Shown one piece after another: positions 10,905-25,055 of a DNA stretch of 64,000 bases. Both the position numbers and the translations under genes were made by a program. The notes under the pieces were generated by a model. The model saw only the letters and a list, made by a program, of their open reading frames with translations, was not told the origin of the DNA and ran no database searches. Source of the DNA: Paulinella micropora (taxonomy: Eukaryota; Cercozoa; Imbricatea; Euglyphida); NCBI GenBank assembly GCA_009731375.1, contig BJOX01000059.1, forward strand, positions 464,439-528,438, written 5' to 3'. Position 1 is the first letter of the stretch. Each line of letters starts with the position of its first letter.

Positions 10905-11517
<613 letters not shown>

Positions 11518-11573
11518 CAAACCTGGTTGTATCTCCATAAGAGTAACCGTTTAGGTTGCGAGCCAGAACTCTA

Positions 11574-11755
11574 CGTACATACATACATACATACATAGAT
11601 ACATACATAGATACATACATACATACATACATACATAACATACATACATACATAACATACATACATACATACATACATACATACATACATACACATACAT
11701 ACATACACTTACTTACCGACTTACTTACTTACTTACTTACTTACTGACTTACCTG
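11574..11755. repeat. (TACA)n then (TTAC)n array
   Basis: TACA with GATA interruptions, switching to CTTA/TTAC near 11707. Confidence 0.9.
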
Positions 11756-11789
11756 AACTCATATGCTTTGCCAGCACAGAGAGACTCAA

Positions 11790-11914
11790 ACCTAGGTAGG
11801 TAAGATAGATAAGTAAGTAAGTTAGATAGATAGGTAGGTAGGTAGATAGGTATAGGTAGATAGATAGGTAGGTAGGTAGATAGATAGGTAGAGACTCGAA
11901 CCTAGGTAGGTAGG

Positions 11915-11974
<60 letters not shown>

Positions 11975-12075
11975 CAGAGAGTGTCAGACCTATCGAAGGT
12001 ACGTAGGTAGGTAGGTAGATAGGAAGGTAGGTAGATAGGTAGGTATCTTTCTATCTATCTTATCTATCTATCTAA

Positions 12076-12130
<55 letters not shown>

Positions 12131-12186
12131 CCTATCTACCTACCTATCTATCTCCTACCTACCTAGATAGATAGATAGATAGATAG
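11790..12186. repeat. Opposed (GATA)n and (TATC)n arrays
   Basis: GGTA/GATA up to about 12047, then TATC to about 12165, then GATA again. The opposed arrays are complementary and could fold. AGACTCGAACCTAGGTAGGT-like cores occur at about 11780 and 11890. Confidence 0.85.
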
Positions 12187-12211
12187 AAAACCGCATGAAT
12201 TAACATTGATA

Positions 12212-12749
12212 GATGAAATATCGACTGTCAGAAAAAAGGAGCTTCTGATTTCGTCAACCAGGAAGTCTGTGGGTAAAGTATTAAGCCGATGCCCAGCTAA
12301 GCCGTGATGTTTAAACGGAAGGGACTGATACAGGCAATACCAAATCTCCCTAGTACCAGGCGGGGCCAGGGCTCGTTCCATAAGCGCCCCTTGCAGAACG
12401 AGCTCCCACCTCCATCACAGAGGACCCAGTAAGCAGATGGAGTTTCGAGACTGTTCGACAGTCTAGTATAAACCGACAGAGCACTGTGGGTTTTATTCCG
12501 GGCTCAACAAGCGAGAAAGGGCACCCTGAGGGAACAGGATTGTGCTTCCCGTCGCTATTTCGGCATGTGACTTATAGGCGTATGGCTAGGCACACATAAG
12601 GCACCCCACCACGGGCCCAGCACACCCACACCATCCCCTAATTCTCTGTCTGTCGACAGATGGCACCCATTTCAAAAAACCAAGCCCAAGGGAGGGTCAG
12701 TGACACCTCAAGTGGCCTTGGTTCACTCCGTGGAGTGATGAGATCAACT
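12212..12749 (-). mobile_element. R3 dispersed repeat, longest copy
   Basis: About 540 bp, shared in part with 38674, 57501, 60524, 61485 and 63828. On the minus strand copies end in a constant GATATTTCATC or GATATCTCATC followed by (TATC)n, and start at variable points. That is the mark of a 5'-truncated non-LTR element. The hairpin AGACTGTTCGACAGTCT lies at about 12449. A minus-strand frame of up to 72 codons near 12163-12381 has no recognised domain. Confidence 0.65.
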
Positions 12750-12813
12750 GATGAAATATCGACTAATGTCAGAAAAAAGGAGCTTCTGATTTCGTCAACC
12801 AGGAAGTCTGTGG
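12750..12813 (-). mobile_element. R3 dispersed repeat, 64-bp 3' fragment
   Basis: Repeats the first 64 bases (plus-strand view) of the neighbouring R3 copy, then passes into (GATA)n. A tandem or 5'-truncated copy. Confidence 0.7.
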
Positions 12814-12861
<48 letters not shown>

Positions 12862-13011
12862 CGATAGATAGATAGATAGATAGGTAGATAGATAGAAAAC
12901 ATTGAGAAATACAAAGGACGGTGGAAACCCTCTAAATTCAGATAGATAGATGGATAGATAGATAGATAGATAGATATATAAATAGATAGATAGATAGATA
13001 GATAGATAGAC

Positions 13012-13094
<83 letters not shown>

Positions 13095-13108
13095 TAGATA
13101 GATAACAA

Positions 13109-13165
<57 letters not shown>

Positions 13166-13380
13166 AACCACAAAGGACGGTCGAAACGCTTTAAATTCAA
13201 GCGACATACATATATACATACAAACATACATACATACAGAAATGAATACAGACATACATACATACATACATACAGACATACATACATACATACAAAACCC
13301 TCGAAGCTTTGATCTCTCATCGACCTCTACCCACAAACATACATACATACATACATACATACATACATACATAACAAAAA
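12814..13380. repeat. (GATA)n, (CAGA)n and (TACA)n arrays with short links
   Basis: GATA arrays containing CAGA blocks. A core of about 25 bp, ACAAAGGACGGTSGAAAC, precedes CTCTAAATTCA or CTTTAAATTCA at 12911 and 13171. TACA follows from 13205, with a TCGAAGCTTTGATCTCTCAT link near 13300. Confidence 0.85.
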
Positions 13381-13403
13381 GAGAAACGACAATGCTGACA
13401 TCA

Positions 13404-13406
<3 letters not shown>

Positions 13407-13443
<37 letters not shown>
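13407..13443. repeat. Poly-A tract
   Basis: An uninterrupted run of 37 A. No retroelement body with TSD could be assigned to it. Confidence 0.8.
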
Positions 13444-13447
<4 letters not shown>

Positions 13448-13530
13448 TCCAACGACAGGCCTCTGCATTTTCGAATGTCACCCCAAATTGATTCGAGACA
13501 AATATCTTGAAAATAAAAATAGCATATCAT

Positions 13531-13672
13531 TCGGCTAGGCCATAAATTTGACGTGTTTTGCGGGCGAGCCGGAGATGGGCCGGCGGGTGGACCCGCAAAA
13601 CACGGTAAAATTTGGCGCCAGCCGCAAATGTAGTTTTTATCGGTAACCTGACCACATTTAGTGAAGGTGAGA
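13531..13672 (+). mobile_element. Two-hairpin element, copy 2
   Basis: Hairpin 1: AATTTGACGTGTTTTGCGGG faces CCCGCAAAACACGG with small changes. Hairpin 2 keeps TTATCGGTAACCTGACCACA, but its right arm is decayed (AGTGAAGGTGAGAG). A run of about 20 A follows. Confidence 0.8.
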
Positions 13673-13739
13673 GTTAAAAAAAAAAAAAAAAAAAATCCGG
13701 CTAGTTTGCTCTTTTATCTTTGTCGTTAGTGTGAGACAA

Positions 13740-13777
13740 TGTGGATACATACATACATACATTCCATATATACATAT

Positions 13778-13808
<31 letters not shown>

Positions 13809-14026
13809 CGTACATACGTACATACGTACATACGTACATACGTACATACATACGTACATACGTACATACATATATATATATATATACATATATACACATA
13901 CACATATATATATATTATTTTTATATATAATATATATATACATACATACATACAGACATACATTCAGTCATACATACAGTCATACATACAGTACATACAA
14001 ACATTACATACATATATTACGTACAC

Positions 14027-14057
<31 letters not shown>

Positions 14058-14215
14058 CACATACATACACATACATTACATAAATTACATATATACATGA
14101 CATATATAACATACATAACATAAATATATTTACGTACATGCATACATACATACATACATACATACATACATACTTAACACATGCATACATACACATACAT
14201 ACATACATACATACA

Positions 14216-14247
<32 letters not shown>

Positions 14248-14366
14248 CATACATACATAGATTACATACATACATAGATTACATACATAGATTACATACA
14301 TTCATAAATACATACGTACATACATACGTACATACAGACATACATACATACATACATACATACAAA
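13740..14366. repeat. (TACA)n array with TACG and TA blocks
   Basis: TACA, TACG, (TA)n near 13870-13940, and occasional ATTACATA interruptions. Confidence 0.95.
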
Positions 14367-14910
14367 CCTGTATTGTAAACTTGACAAGCTCGCCAAGCAC
14401 TATCTATCTATCTATCTATATATCTATCTATTTATCTGTCTGTCTATCTATCTATCTACCTACCTATCTACCTACCTATCTACCTATCTACCCCCCTACC
14501 TACCTACCCCCTTACTTCCCCTTCCTGACTCTTTCCCTTCCTCCCTCCCTCGTACATACACACATACATACATACATACATACATACATACATACATACA
14601 TACATACAAACCTGTATTGTAAACTTGACAAGCTCGCCAAGCTCTATCTATATATCTATCTATATATCTATCTATTATCTATCTGTCTATCTATCTACCT
14701 ACCTACCTACCTACCTACCTACCTATCTACCTATCTACCCCCCTACCTACCTACCCCCCTACTTCCCCTTCCCTTCCTAACACTTTCCCTTCCTCCCTCC
14801 CTCATACATACACACATATATACATACATACATACATACATACATACATAGATACATACATACATACATACATACAAACCTGTATTGTAAACTTGACAAG
14901 CTCGCCAAGG

Positions 14911-14985
<75 letters not shown>

Positions 14986-15170
14986 GTCCATATATCTTTC
15001 TATCTATCTACCTACCTATCTACCTATCTACCCCCCTACCTACCTACCCCCCTACTTCCCCTTCCTAACTTTTTCCCTTCCCTCCTCCCTCTCTCATACA
15101 TACACACATACATACATACATACATACATACATACATACCTGTATTGTAAACTTGACAAGCTCGCCAAGC

Positions 15171-15233
<63 letters not shown>

Positions 15234-15401
15234 ATCTATCTATCTACCTATCTACCTACCTATCTACCTACCTATCTACCTATCTACCCCCCTACCTACC
15301 CCCCTACTTTCCCTTCCTAACTCTTTCCCTTCCTCCCTCCCTCATACCATCACACATACATACGTACATACATACAAACCTGTATTGTAAACTTGACAAG
15401 C

Positions 15402-15471
<70 letters not shown>

Positions 15472-15496
15472 CATCCATCCATCCATCCATCCATCC

Positions 15497-15548
<52 letters not shown>

Positions 15549-15790
15549 GTCTATCTATCTATCTATCTATCTATCTATTTATCCATCTACCTACCTATCT
15601 ACCTACCTATCTACCTACCTATCTACCTGTCTATCCCCTACCTACCTACCTCCCTACTTCCCCTTCCTAACTCTTTCCCTTCCTCCCTCCCTCATACATA
15701 CACACATACATACATACATACATACATACATACATACATACATACAAACCTGTATTGTAAACTTGACAAGCTTGCCAAGCTCTGTCACAT
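14367..15790. repeat. Composite higher-order repeat of about 240-370 bp, six units
   Basis: Each unit starts with CCTGTATTGTAAACTTGACA (14367, 14611, 14879, 15139, 15379, 15749). It then runs through (TATC)n, (CTAC)n, CCCCCCTACCTACC, CTTCCCCTTCCTAACTCTTT, CCTCCCTCCCTCATACATAC and (TACA)n in fixed order. Five microsatellite types are thus copied together as one unit. Confidence 0.9.
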
Positions 15791-16135
15791 ACACACATAT
15801 ACATACGTACATACATTCATTCATACATATACATTCATTCATACATACACATTCATTGTAAATTTGACAAGCTCGCCACGCTCTGTCACACACACATACA
15901 TTCATTCATACATATACATGCATGCATACATACATACATACATACATACATACGTACGTACATACATACATACATGCATACATACATACATACATACATA
16001 CATACATACATACATACATACGTACATACATACATACCATATAACATACATAGTTTTCACACACCAGGAAACTACATGCTTGTCCAACATAGATACATAC
16101 ATACCATAAATACAACACATACATACACATACATA
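15791..16135. repeat. (TACA)n with CATTCATTCATA links
   Basis: TACA and TCATACAT variants. A partial core (TTGTAAATTTGACAAGCTCG) is at about 15857. Confidence 0.9.
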
Positions 16136-16309
16136 GCTTTTTTTACCTGGAACTCCATGCTTGTCCAACTGCTCGTTCCGGACAATCGATATTGCGGTTT
16201 ATAGCCCGTAACGGCAAAACCCATGCTGTGGGCCGGAGGGGCCTGCCAAACGAAATTTGCGGCGCGCGGAGAGGTGGGACCCACTTTCGTTGCGGAGACT
16301 CCGTGAGAG
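16136..16309. other. Non-repetitive GC-rich segment next to a gap
   Basis: 174 bp with no match elsewhere in the window except CATGCTTGTCCAAC, which also occurs at about 16076. It is cut by the gap; no gene is recognised. Confidence 0.5.
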
Positions 16310-17021
16310 NNNNNNNNNNNNNNNNNNNNNNNNNNNNNNNNNNNNNNNNNNNNNNNNNNNNNNNNNNNNNNNNNNNNNNNNNNNNNNNNNNNNNNNNNNN
16401 NNNNNNNNNNNNNNNNNNNNNNNNNNNNNNNNNNNNNNNNNNNNNNNNNNNNNNNNNNNNNNNNNNNNNNNNNNNNNNNNNNNNNNNNNNNNNNNNNNNN
16501 NNNNNNNNNNNNNNNNNNNNNNNNNNNNNNNNNNNNNNNNNNNNNNNNNNNNNNNNNNNNNNNNNNNNNNNNNNNNNNNNNNNNNNNNNNNNNNNNNNNN
16601 NNNNNNNNNNNNNNNNNNNNNNNNNNNNNNNNNNNNNNNNNNNNNNNNNNNNNNNNNNNNNNNNNNNNNNNNNNNNNNNNNNNNNNNNNNNNNNNNNNNN
16701 NNNNNNNNNNNNNNNNNNNNNNNNNNNNNNNNNNNNNNNNNNNNNNNNNNNNNNNNNNNNNNNNNNNNNNNNNNNNNNNNNNNNNNNNNNNNNNNNNNNN
16801 NNNNNNNNNNNNNNNNNNNNNNNNNNNNNNNNNNNNNNNNNNNNNNNNNNNNNNNNNNNNNNNNNNNNNNNNNNNNNNNNNNNNNNNNNNNNNNNNNNNN
16901 NNNNNNNNNNNNNNNNNNNNNNNNNNNNNNNNNNNNNNNNNNNNNNNNNNNNNNNNNNNNNNNNNNNNNNNNNNNNNNNNNNNNNNNNNNNNNNNNNNNN
17001 NNNNNNNNNNNNNNNNNNNNN
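16310..17021. other. Assembly gap, 712 N
   Basis: All N. Frames reported across it carry no information. Confidence 0.99.
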
Positions 17022-17380
17022 AGGAAGGTAGGGAGGGAGGGAGGGAGGAAGGGAGAGGGTTAGCAAGGGAAGTAGGTTCGTAGGTAGGTAGGTATGTAGG
17101 GAGGGAGGGAGGGAGGGAGGGAGGAAGGGAGAGGGTTAGGAAGGGAAGCAGGTTGGTAGGTAGGTAGGTAAGGAGGGAAGGAGGGAGGAAGGTAGGGAGG
17201 GAGGGAGGGAGGAAGGGAGAGGGTTAGCAAGGGAAGTAGGTTCGTAGGTAGGTAGGTATGTAGGGAGGGAGGGAGGGAGGGAGGGAGGAAGGGAGAGGGT
17301 TAGGAAGGGAAGTAGGATGGTAGGTAGATAGGTAGGGAGGGAGGGAGGGAAGGAAGGGAGAGGGTTAGGGAAGTAGGGGG
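17022..17380. repeat. (GGGA)n/(GGTA)n composite repeat, three units
   Basis: Units of about 65-127 bp with (GGGA)n, GGAAGGGAGAGGGTTAG, AAGGGAAGTAGG and (GGTA)n. This is the reverse complement of the CCCT/CTAC blocks in the composite repeat at 14367-15700. Confidence 0.85.
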
Positions 17381-17415
17381 GTAGATGGATAGATAGATAG
17401 GTAGATAGGTAGGTT

Positions 17416-17457
<42 letters not shown>

Positions 17458-17470
17458 ATAGATAGATAGA

Positions 17471-17518
<48 letters not shown>

Positions 17519-17549
17519 TCACCCCAGGGTATGGTGAAGGGATGTCAAC

Positions 17550-17603
<54 letters not shown>

Positions 17604-17656
17604 ATAGATAGAATAGATGGATGAATAGATAGATAGATAGATAGATAAATAGATAA

Positions 17657-17687
<31 letters not shown>
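17381..17687. repeat. (GATA)n arrays
   Basis: GATA with AGAATAGATA interruptions, split by a short SINE2 fragment (17518-17555). Confidence 0.9.
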
Positions 17688-17688
<1 letters not shown>

Positions 17689-17763
17689 TGACCCCAGGGT
17701 ATGGTGAAGGGATGTCGACGAAAGCGACTTCAGAAGGGAACCTAACATAAAACATCACCATTC
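17688..17763 (-). mobile_element. SINE2-like fragment
   Basis: GTGACCCCAGGGTATGGTGA through AACATCACCATT. The left part repeats 17518-17555. The right part matches 18044-18090, 18348-18383 and 19361-19410. Confidence 0.55.
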
Positions 17764-19016
<1,253 letters not shown>

Positions 19017-19330
19017 CCGTCCAGTGTTGCATAGCCCGGGCTAGGTCCCTGCGGGGGTTTAGGCCTCATACAATGTCATCATTGTAGCTTGCGCAAGCTT
19101 ACGGTGCTCAAAACACTTGGACTAACGGCTTCCTTTTCTTTCTCTTCTTCCTTATCCTCCCACTCTCCATTCCTAGATTGCCTTTTTCTTCAACGTCCTT
19201 CCTCCTCTTCTTTTTCCAGAACACAGTCTACCCGTGATTCCCATCCCGGACACATGCACAGTACACAAATTATTGTTTGATGTGAAACTGCGTTCCTTTG
19301 CAAGGACTACATTCCTTTGCGACATCTCAT
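19017..19330 (+). mobile_element. LINE-like 3' UTR, copy B
   Basis: Begins right after the stop codon and closely matches 10954-11249. It contains the stem-loop ACAATGTCATCATTGT and the palindrome AGCTTGCGCAAGCT, then a CTTCC-rich stretch, and ends GCGACATCTCAT followed by TATC. Paired stems in a LINE 3' UTR can serve reverse transcriptase recognition; that role is inferred here. Confidence 0.7.
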
Positions 19331-19360
19331 TTATCTATGTATCTATCTACCTATCTATCT

Positions 19361-19506
19361 ACGAAAGCCACGTGGGGAATCGAACGTAAAACATCACTAG
19401 GGATACCCGAAGCCATAGCTGTTGAAGGCAACCACACGTACACCGTGAGTTGAGGCGACGCTGATTGAGCCAGACAGCGTGAGAGAGACTTGACCGCGCA
19501 GCTAAA
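19361..19506 (-). mobile_element. SINE2: possible tRNA-derived SINE
   Basis: Longest member of the ACGAAAGCCAC family. On the minus strand CTGGCTCAATCAGC resembles box A and CGTTCGATTCCC resembles box B, but the two lie about 75 nt apart, more than in a tRNA. The 3' half recurs at 17518-18383 among TATC arrays. A repeat of some kind is certain; tRNA origin is tentative. Confidence 0.45.
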
Positions 19507-19778
19507 TACATACATACATATATACATACATACATACATGCATGCAAATATACCTGCAGAAGTACATAACAGACATACCGACATACAGACATACATAACA
19601 TACATACGGATAAAAGACATACAGATATACAGACATACAGACATACATACATACATGCTTCAGGCATGTATGTATGTATCTATGTATGTATGTATGTATT
19701 TCTGTATGTCCGTCTGTCTGTCTGCATGTATGTATGTATGTATGTATGTATGTATGTATGTATGATATATATATATAC

Positions 19779-19860
<82 letters not shown>

Positions 19861-20300
19861 GTGTGTGTGTAATTTATGTATGTACGTATGTACGTATGTA
19901 TGTATGTATGTATGTATGGTGTGTATGGTGAGTATGTATGTGTGCATGTATGTGTGTGTCTATGCATGTATGTATGTATGTATGTATGTATGTATGTATG
20001 TATGCGTGTATGTGTGTATGTGTGTATGTTGTCTGTATGTATGTATGTCTCTTTGTATGTCTGTATGTATGTATGTATGTATGTATGTATGTACGTATGT
20101 ATGTATGTATGTATGTATGAATGTATGTATGTACATATGTATGTATGTATGTATGTATGTATGCATGCATAAATGTATGTATGTATGTATGTATTTATGA
20201 GAGAGTCTAGGCCACGCAACTGATATATACATACACACATACAAACATACATATATACATACATACATACATACATACGTACATACATACATACATACAT
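19507..20300. repeat. (TACA)n, then (TGTA)n/(TG)n, then (TACA)n
   Basis: The array flips from TACA to TGTA near 19660, holds (TG)n at 19791-19870, and flips back near 20226. Opposed arrays could form long imperfect stems. Confidence 0.9.
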
Positions 20301-20369
20301 ACCTGGGTAGAGGTGAGTGTCTCACTCCATTGCACGACTTTCATTGACCTATCAAAAAATATCGTATAT

Positions 20370-20516
20370 GCCGTGGCTAGCCACAAATTTGACGTGTTTT
20401 GCGGCCTGAGAGCCGGGCCGGGCCGGCGGGCCCCGCAAAACACGTCAAATTTGGCGCCAGCCGCAGATGTAGTTTTACCGGTAACCTGACCACATTTTGT
20501 AGAAGATGACCGATAA
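20370..20516 (+). mobile_element. Two-hairpin element, copy 3
   Basis: Hairpin 1: CAAATTTGACGTGTTTTGCG faces CGCAAAACACGTCAAATTTG, a perfect 20-bp pairing across a GC-rich loop. Hairpin 2: CCGGTAACCTGACCACA faces TGTAGAAGATGACCG, slightly decayed. Confidence 0.85.
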
Positions 20517-20609
20517 AAGAATGCAATAAATAAGAAACAGTGAATAAGAATAATAGAAATGAATAAGGAACACAGCTGCAAAAGAAGGCTTGATGTAATT
20601 GCTATTTTA

Positions 20610-20676
<67 letters not shown>

Positions 20677-20721
20677 ATATCTATCTATCTACCTATCTAT
20701 CAATAGGTAAGAACGTCCGAC

Positions 20722-20780
<59 letters not shown>

Positions 20781-20785
20781 GATCC

Positions 20786-20871
<86 letters not shown>

Positions 20872-20872
20872 T

Positions 20873-20936
<64 letters not shown>

Positions 20937-21030
20937 AATCTATCTATCTATCTATCTATCTATCTGTCTATCTGTCTATCTATCTATCTATTTATGTATC
21001 TCTCTATCTATCTATCTATGTATCTATCTA

Positions 21031-21080
<50 letters not shown>

Positions 21081-21116
21081 GCAATAAGTAAGAACATCTC
21101 ACAACTATCTTGTTCT

Positions 21117-21167
<51 letters not shown>

Positions 21168-21175
21168 CCTAGCAA
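20610..21175. repeat. (TATC)n arrays with a short core
   Basis: TATC blocks separated by a GCAATAAGTAAGAACRTC-type core near 20700, 21080 and 21171. Confidence 0.9.
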
Positions 21176-21215
21176 TAAGTAAGAACGTCCGACCGACAGC
21201 TATCTTGTTCTTAAA

Positions 21216-21266
21216 AAAAAGATAGATAGGTAGGAAGGTAAGTAGATAGGTAGGTAGGTAGGTAGG

Positions 21267-21307
<41 letters not shown>

Positions 21308-21478
21308 GGATAGATAGATAGATGGATAGATGGATGGATGGAAGGATGGATGGATGGATGGATGGGATGGGATGGGATGGATGGATAGGATGGATGGATG
21401 GATTGATGGATGGATGGATGGATAGATAGATAGATGGGTGGATGGATGGATGGATGGATGGATAGATGGATGGATAGG

Positions 21479-21572
<94 letters not shown>

Positions 21573-21575
21573 TTT
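21216..21575. repeat. (GATA)n/(GGAT)n array
   Basis: GATA and GGTA with a GGAT/GGGAT-rich centre (21310-21470). A short unique link and TGTA (21576-21735) follow. Confidence 0.9.
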
Positions 21576-21739
21576 GATTCATGGTGTTCAATCGTGTATG
21601 TGATTACCAACCAAAGTTGTAAATATGTATATATTATGTATGTATGCATGTATGTATCTATGCATCTACGTATGTACGTATGTATGTATGTATGTATGTT
21701 TTTTACCCACTAACGTTAAAAGCTCGTCCGCGTGCTACC

Positions 21740-21812
<73 letters not shown>

Positions 21813-21893
21813 CGATGGATGGATGGATGGATGGATGGATAGATGGATGGATGGATGGATGGATTGATGGATGAATAGATGGATGGATGGATG

Positions 21894-21936
<43 letters not shown>

Positions 21937-21954
21937 ATGGATGGATAGATGGTG

Positions 21955-21993
<39 letters not shown>

Positions 21994-22038
21994 GGATGGA
22001 TGGATGGATGGATGGATGGATAGATAGATAGATAGATC

Positions 22039-22083
<45 letters not shown>

Positions 22084-22139
22084 GTAGGTAGGAAGGTAGG
22101 TAGGTAGGTAGGTAGGTAGGTAGATATAGAGATACAGAT

Positions 22140-22184
<45 letters not shown>

Positions 22185-22185
22185 C

Positions 22186-22277
<92 letters not shown>

Positions 22278-22337
22278 GTCGCATTCACCTCTAGCCACAA
22301 GGTTTTTGCCTCTCATGCAAAAAAGATGGATGGATAT

Positions 22338-22395
<58 letters not shown>
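21740..22395. repeat. (GATA)n array with (GGAT)n, (GA)n, (GGTA)n and (CAGA)n blocks
   Basis: Compound array; (GA)n at 21898-21932, GGTA at 22080-22122, CAGA at 22187-22220, and a short unique link at 22278-22326. Confidence 0.95.
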
Positions 22396-22396
<1 letters not shown>

Positions 22397-22443
22397 TTTC
22401 TTTCAAACAACGGGTTGACCGCAGTTTAGTTTTAATTAAAAAA

Positions 22444-22453
22444 NNNNNNNNNN
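22444..22453. other. 10-N assembly gap
   Basis: Exactly ten N, likely a placeholder of unknown size. Its flanks are short non-repeat sequences (22396-22510) without recognisable features. Confidence 0.95.
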
Positions 22454-22509
22454 CCGTATAGCCCTGTAGAGTTCCTGAGCCCGTAAAGCTTGGAACGACC
22501 CAACTTACC

Positions 22510-22693
22510 TATATAGATAGGTATAGATAGATGGATAGATGGATAGATGGATAGATGGATAGATGGATGGATGGATGGATGGATAGATGAATGGATGGAT
22601 GGATAGGTGGATGGATGGATGGATGGATAGATAGATAGGTGGATAGATGGATGGATGGATGGATAGGTGGATGGATGGATGGAAAGGTGGATG

Positions 22694-22751
<58 letters not shown>

Positions 22752-22789
22752 GAGCCGGCGTAGACTGGGGCGGTCCAACTCAACTAAAA

Positions 22790-22827
<38 letters not shown>

Positions 22828-22852
22828 GGATGGATGGATGGATGGATGGATG

Positions 22853-22905
<53 letters not shown>

Positions 22906-22978
22906 GATAGATGGATAGATGGATAGATGGATAGATAGATAGATAGATAGATAGGATAGATGGATAGATGGATAGATG

Positions 22979-23023
<45 letters not shown>

Positions 23024-23040
23024 ATAGATAGCTAGATAGA

Positions 23041-23128
<88 letters not shown>
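22510..23128. repeat. (GATA)n/(GGAT)n array
   Basis: Alternating GATA and GGAT, split at 22748-22788 by a short unique link; a CAGA block lies at 23058-23076. Confidence 0.95.
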
Positions 23129-23156
23129 AATTTATCTATGTTACCAGTAGTGTTAA

Positions 23157-23507
23157 ACCTGACCTGACCTGACCTGACCTGACCTGCTGACCTGACCTGA
23201 CCTGACCTGACCTAACCTAACCTGACCTAACCTAACCTAACCTAACCTAACCTAACCTAACCTAGCCTAGCCTGACCTGACCTGACCTGACCTGACCTGA
23301 CCTAACCTAACCTAACCTAACCTAACCTAACCTAATCTAATCTAATCTAATCTAATCTAATCTAATCTAATCTATCTATCTATATATCTATATATCTATC
23401 TATCTATCGCATTTATTCTAATCTAATCTAATCTAATCTAATCTAATCTAATCTAATCTAAATCTAAATCTAATCTAATCTAATCTAATCTAATCTAATC
23501 TAATCTA

Positions 23508-23510
<3 letters not shown>
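23157..23510. repeat. Pentanucleotide arrays: (CCTGA)n, (CCTAA)n and (TCTAA)n
   Basis: CCTGA and CCTAA blocks alternate to about 23335, then TCTAA blocks run to about 23510 with a short TATC interruption. CCTAA is the complement of TTAGG, the usual arthropod telomere repeat. The CCTGA and TCTAA versions look like one-base drift from it. It is interstitial here. Confidence 0.85.
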
Positions 23511-23606
<96 letters not shown>

Positions 23607-23707
23607 AAAGTTCTTGTCCAGGGGTATTGGAGGCAATGGCTTTTCAAGCTACGCTAGGCCCATAGATTAAACATATCTATCTATCTGTCTATCTGTCTAT
23701 CTATCTG

Positions 23708-23739
<32 letters not shown>

Positions 23740-23756
23740 CCTACCTACCTATCTAC

Positions 23757-23812
<56 letters not shown>

Positions 23813-23815
23813 GTT
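23511..23815. repeat. (TATC)n arrays with a 70-bp link
   Basis: TATC at 23511-23606 and 23676-23812, split by a unique stretch. TGTTACCAGTAGTGTT follows the second array at 23812 and the previous one at 23138. Confidence 0.9.
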
Positions 23816-23866
23816 ACCAGTAGTGTTGGACTGGTGGCCGTTCCCGTTACCGTAACCGAAACACCT

Positions 23867-23867
<1 letters not shown>

Positions 23868-23924
<57 letters not shown>

Positions 23925-24164
23925 TATAGATAGATAGATAGATATATAGGTAGGTAGGTAGGCAGATAGGCAGATAGATAGATAGATAGATAGATAGATA
24001 GCTAGATAGATAGATAGATAGATAGATAGATGGATGGATGGATGGATGGGTGGATCGATGGATGGATGGATCGATGGATGGATGGATCGATGGATGGATA
24101 GATGGAAAGATGGAGAGATAGATCGGTAAATAGGTAGGTAGATCGATCGATCGATCGATCGATC

Positions 24165-24217
<53 letters not shown>

Positions 24218-24263
24218 TCAGATATGTAGATGGTTCGATAGATCAATACATAGATAGATAGAG

Positions 24264-24303
<40 letters not shown>

Positions 24304-24320
24304 GGATAGATAGATAGATG

Positions 24321-24356
<36 letters not shown>

Positions 24357-24368
24357 TTAGATATTAGA

Positions 24369-24400
<32 letters not shown>

Positions 24401-24418
24401 CTAGATAGACAGACAGAC

Positions 24419-24469
<51 letters not shown>

Positions 24470-24580
24470 CAGATAGATAGATAGATGTATAGATAGAGAG
24501 ATAGAGAGATAGATAGATAGAAAGATAGATAGATAGATAGATATATAGATAGATAGATAGATAGACAGACAGATATGAAT
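23868..24580. repeat. (GATA)n arrays with GGAT, GATC and CAGA blocks
   Basis: Compound GATA array with (GGAT)n near 24030-24110 and (GATC)n near 24140-24166. Confidence 0.95.
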
Positions 24581-24890
24581 GGTAAAGGATCAACTCTCCC
24601 ACCGTTAAGAATTAATGTCCACAACACCCGCTAAATTCGGGTGACTAGTGCCACTTTCTCTTTCTGGGGTTTTGCGGGCCTGAAATCCCCCGGCCAGTGG
24701 CGGGCACTTTTCACACCCCAGAACCCGGAAATCTGGGTGGTGTAGAACGGGCCTGAAAAATCCCGGCCTGCGGTGGGGTGGCAACTTTCAAAACACCCGA
24801 AACCCGAGATGTGCGGTGGGTGGTGTGGAGGTGTAAAATAAGCGTTAAACTCGGCTTTTTCAGTTACTAGGAGAGGGGTGGGGGGGGGAG
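24581..24890. repeat. GC-rich segment with a degenerate duplication of about 110 bp
   Basis: GGGCCTGAAATCCCCCGGCC (24676) and GGGCCTGAAAAATCCCGGCC (24749) each start a block ending in GGTGGTGT-type sequence. The partner blocks share CACCCCAGAACCCGGAAATC and CACCCGAAACCCGAGATG. No coding domain is recognised. Confidence 0.6.
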
Positions 24891-24897
24891 GGCTTTC

Positions 24898-24913
24898 TCT
24901 ATCTATCTATCTG

Positions 24914-24970
<57 letters not shown>

Positions 24971-25055
24971 ATCCACCACCACCACCACCACCATCACCAC
25001 CATCACCATCACCACCAACCACCACCATCATCACCACCACCACCATCACCATCTC
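24898..25055. repeat. (TATC)n then (CCA)n array
   Basis: TATC to 24970, then CCA/CCATCA triplets to about 25052. Confidence 0.95.

Noticed and set aside
13407-13443. Poly-A tail of a processed pseudogene or LINE1-type insertion
   Set aside because: Upstream sequence is a TACA array, with no transcript-like body or target-site duplication visible.
23157-23335. Chromosome end (telomere)
   Set aside because: The CCTAA tract is short, mixed with CCTGA, and continues into ordinary arrays on both sides, so it is interstitial.
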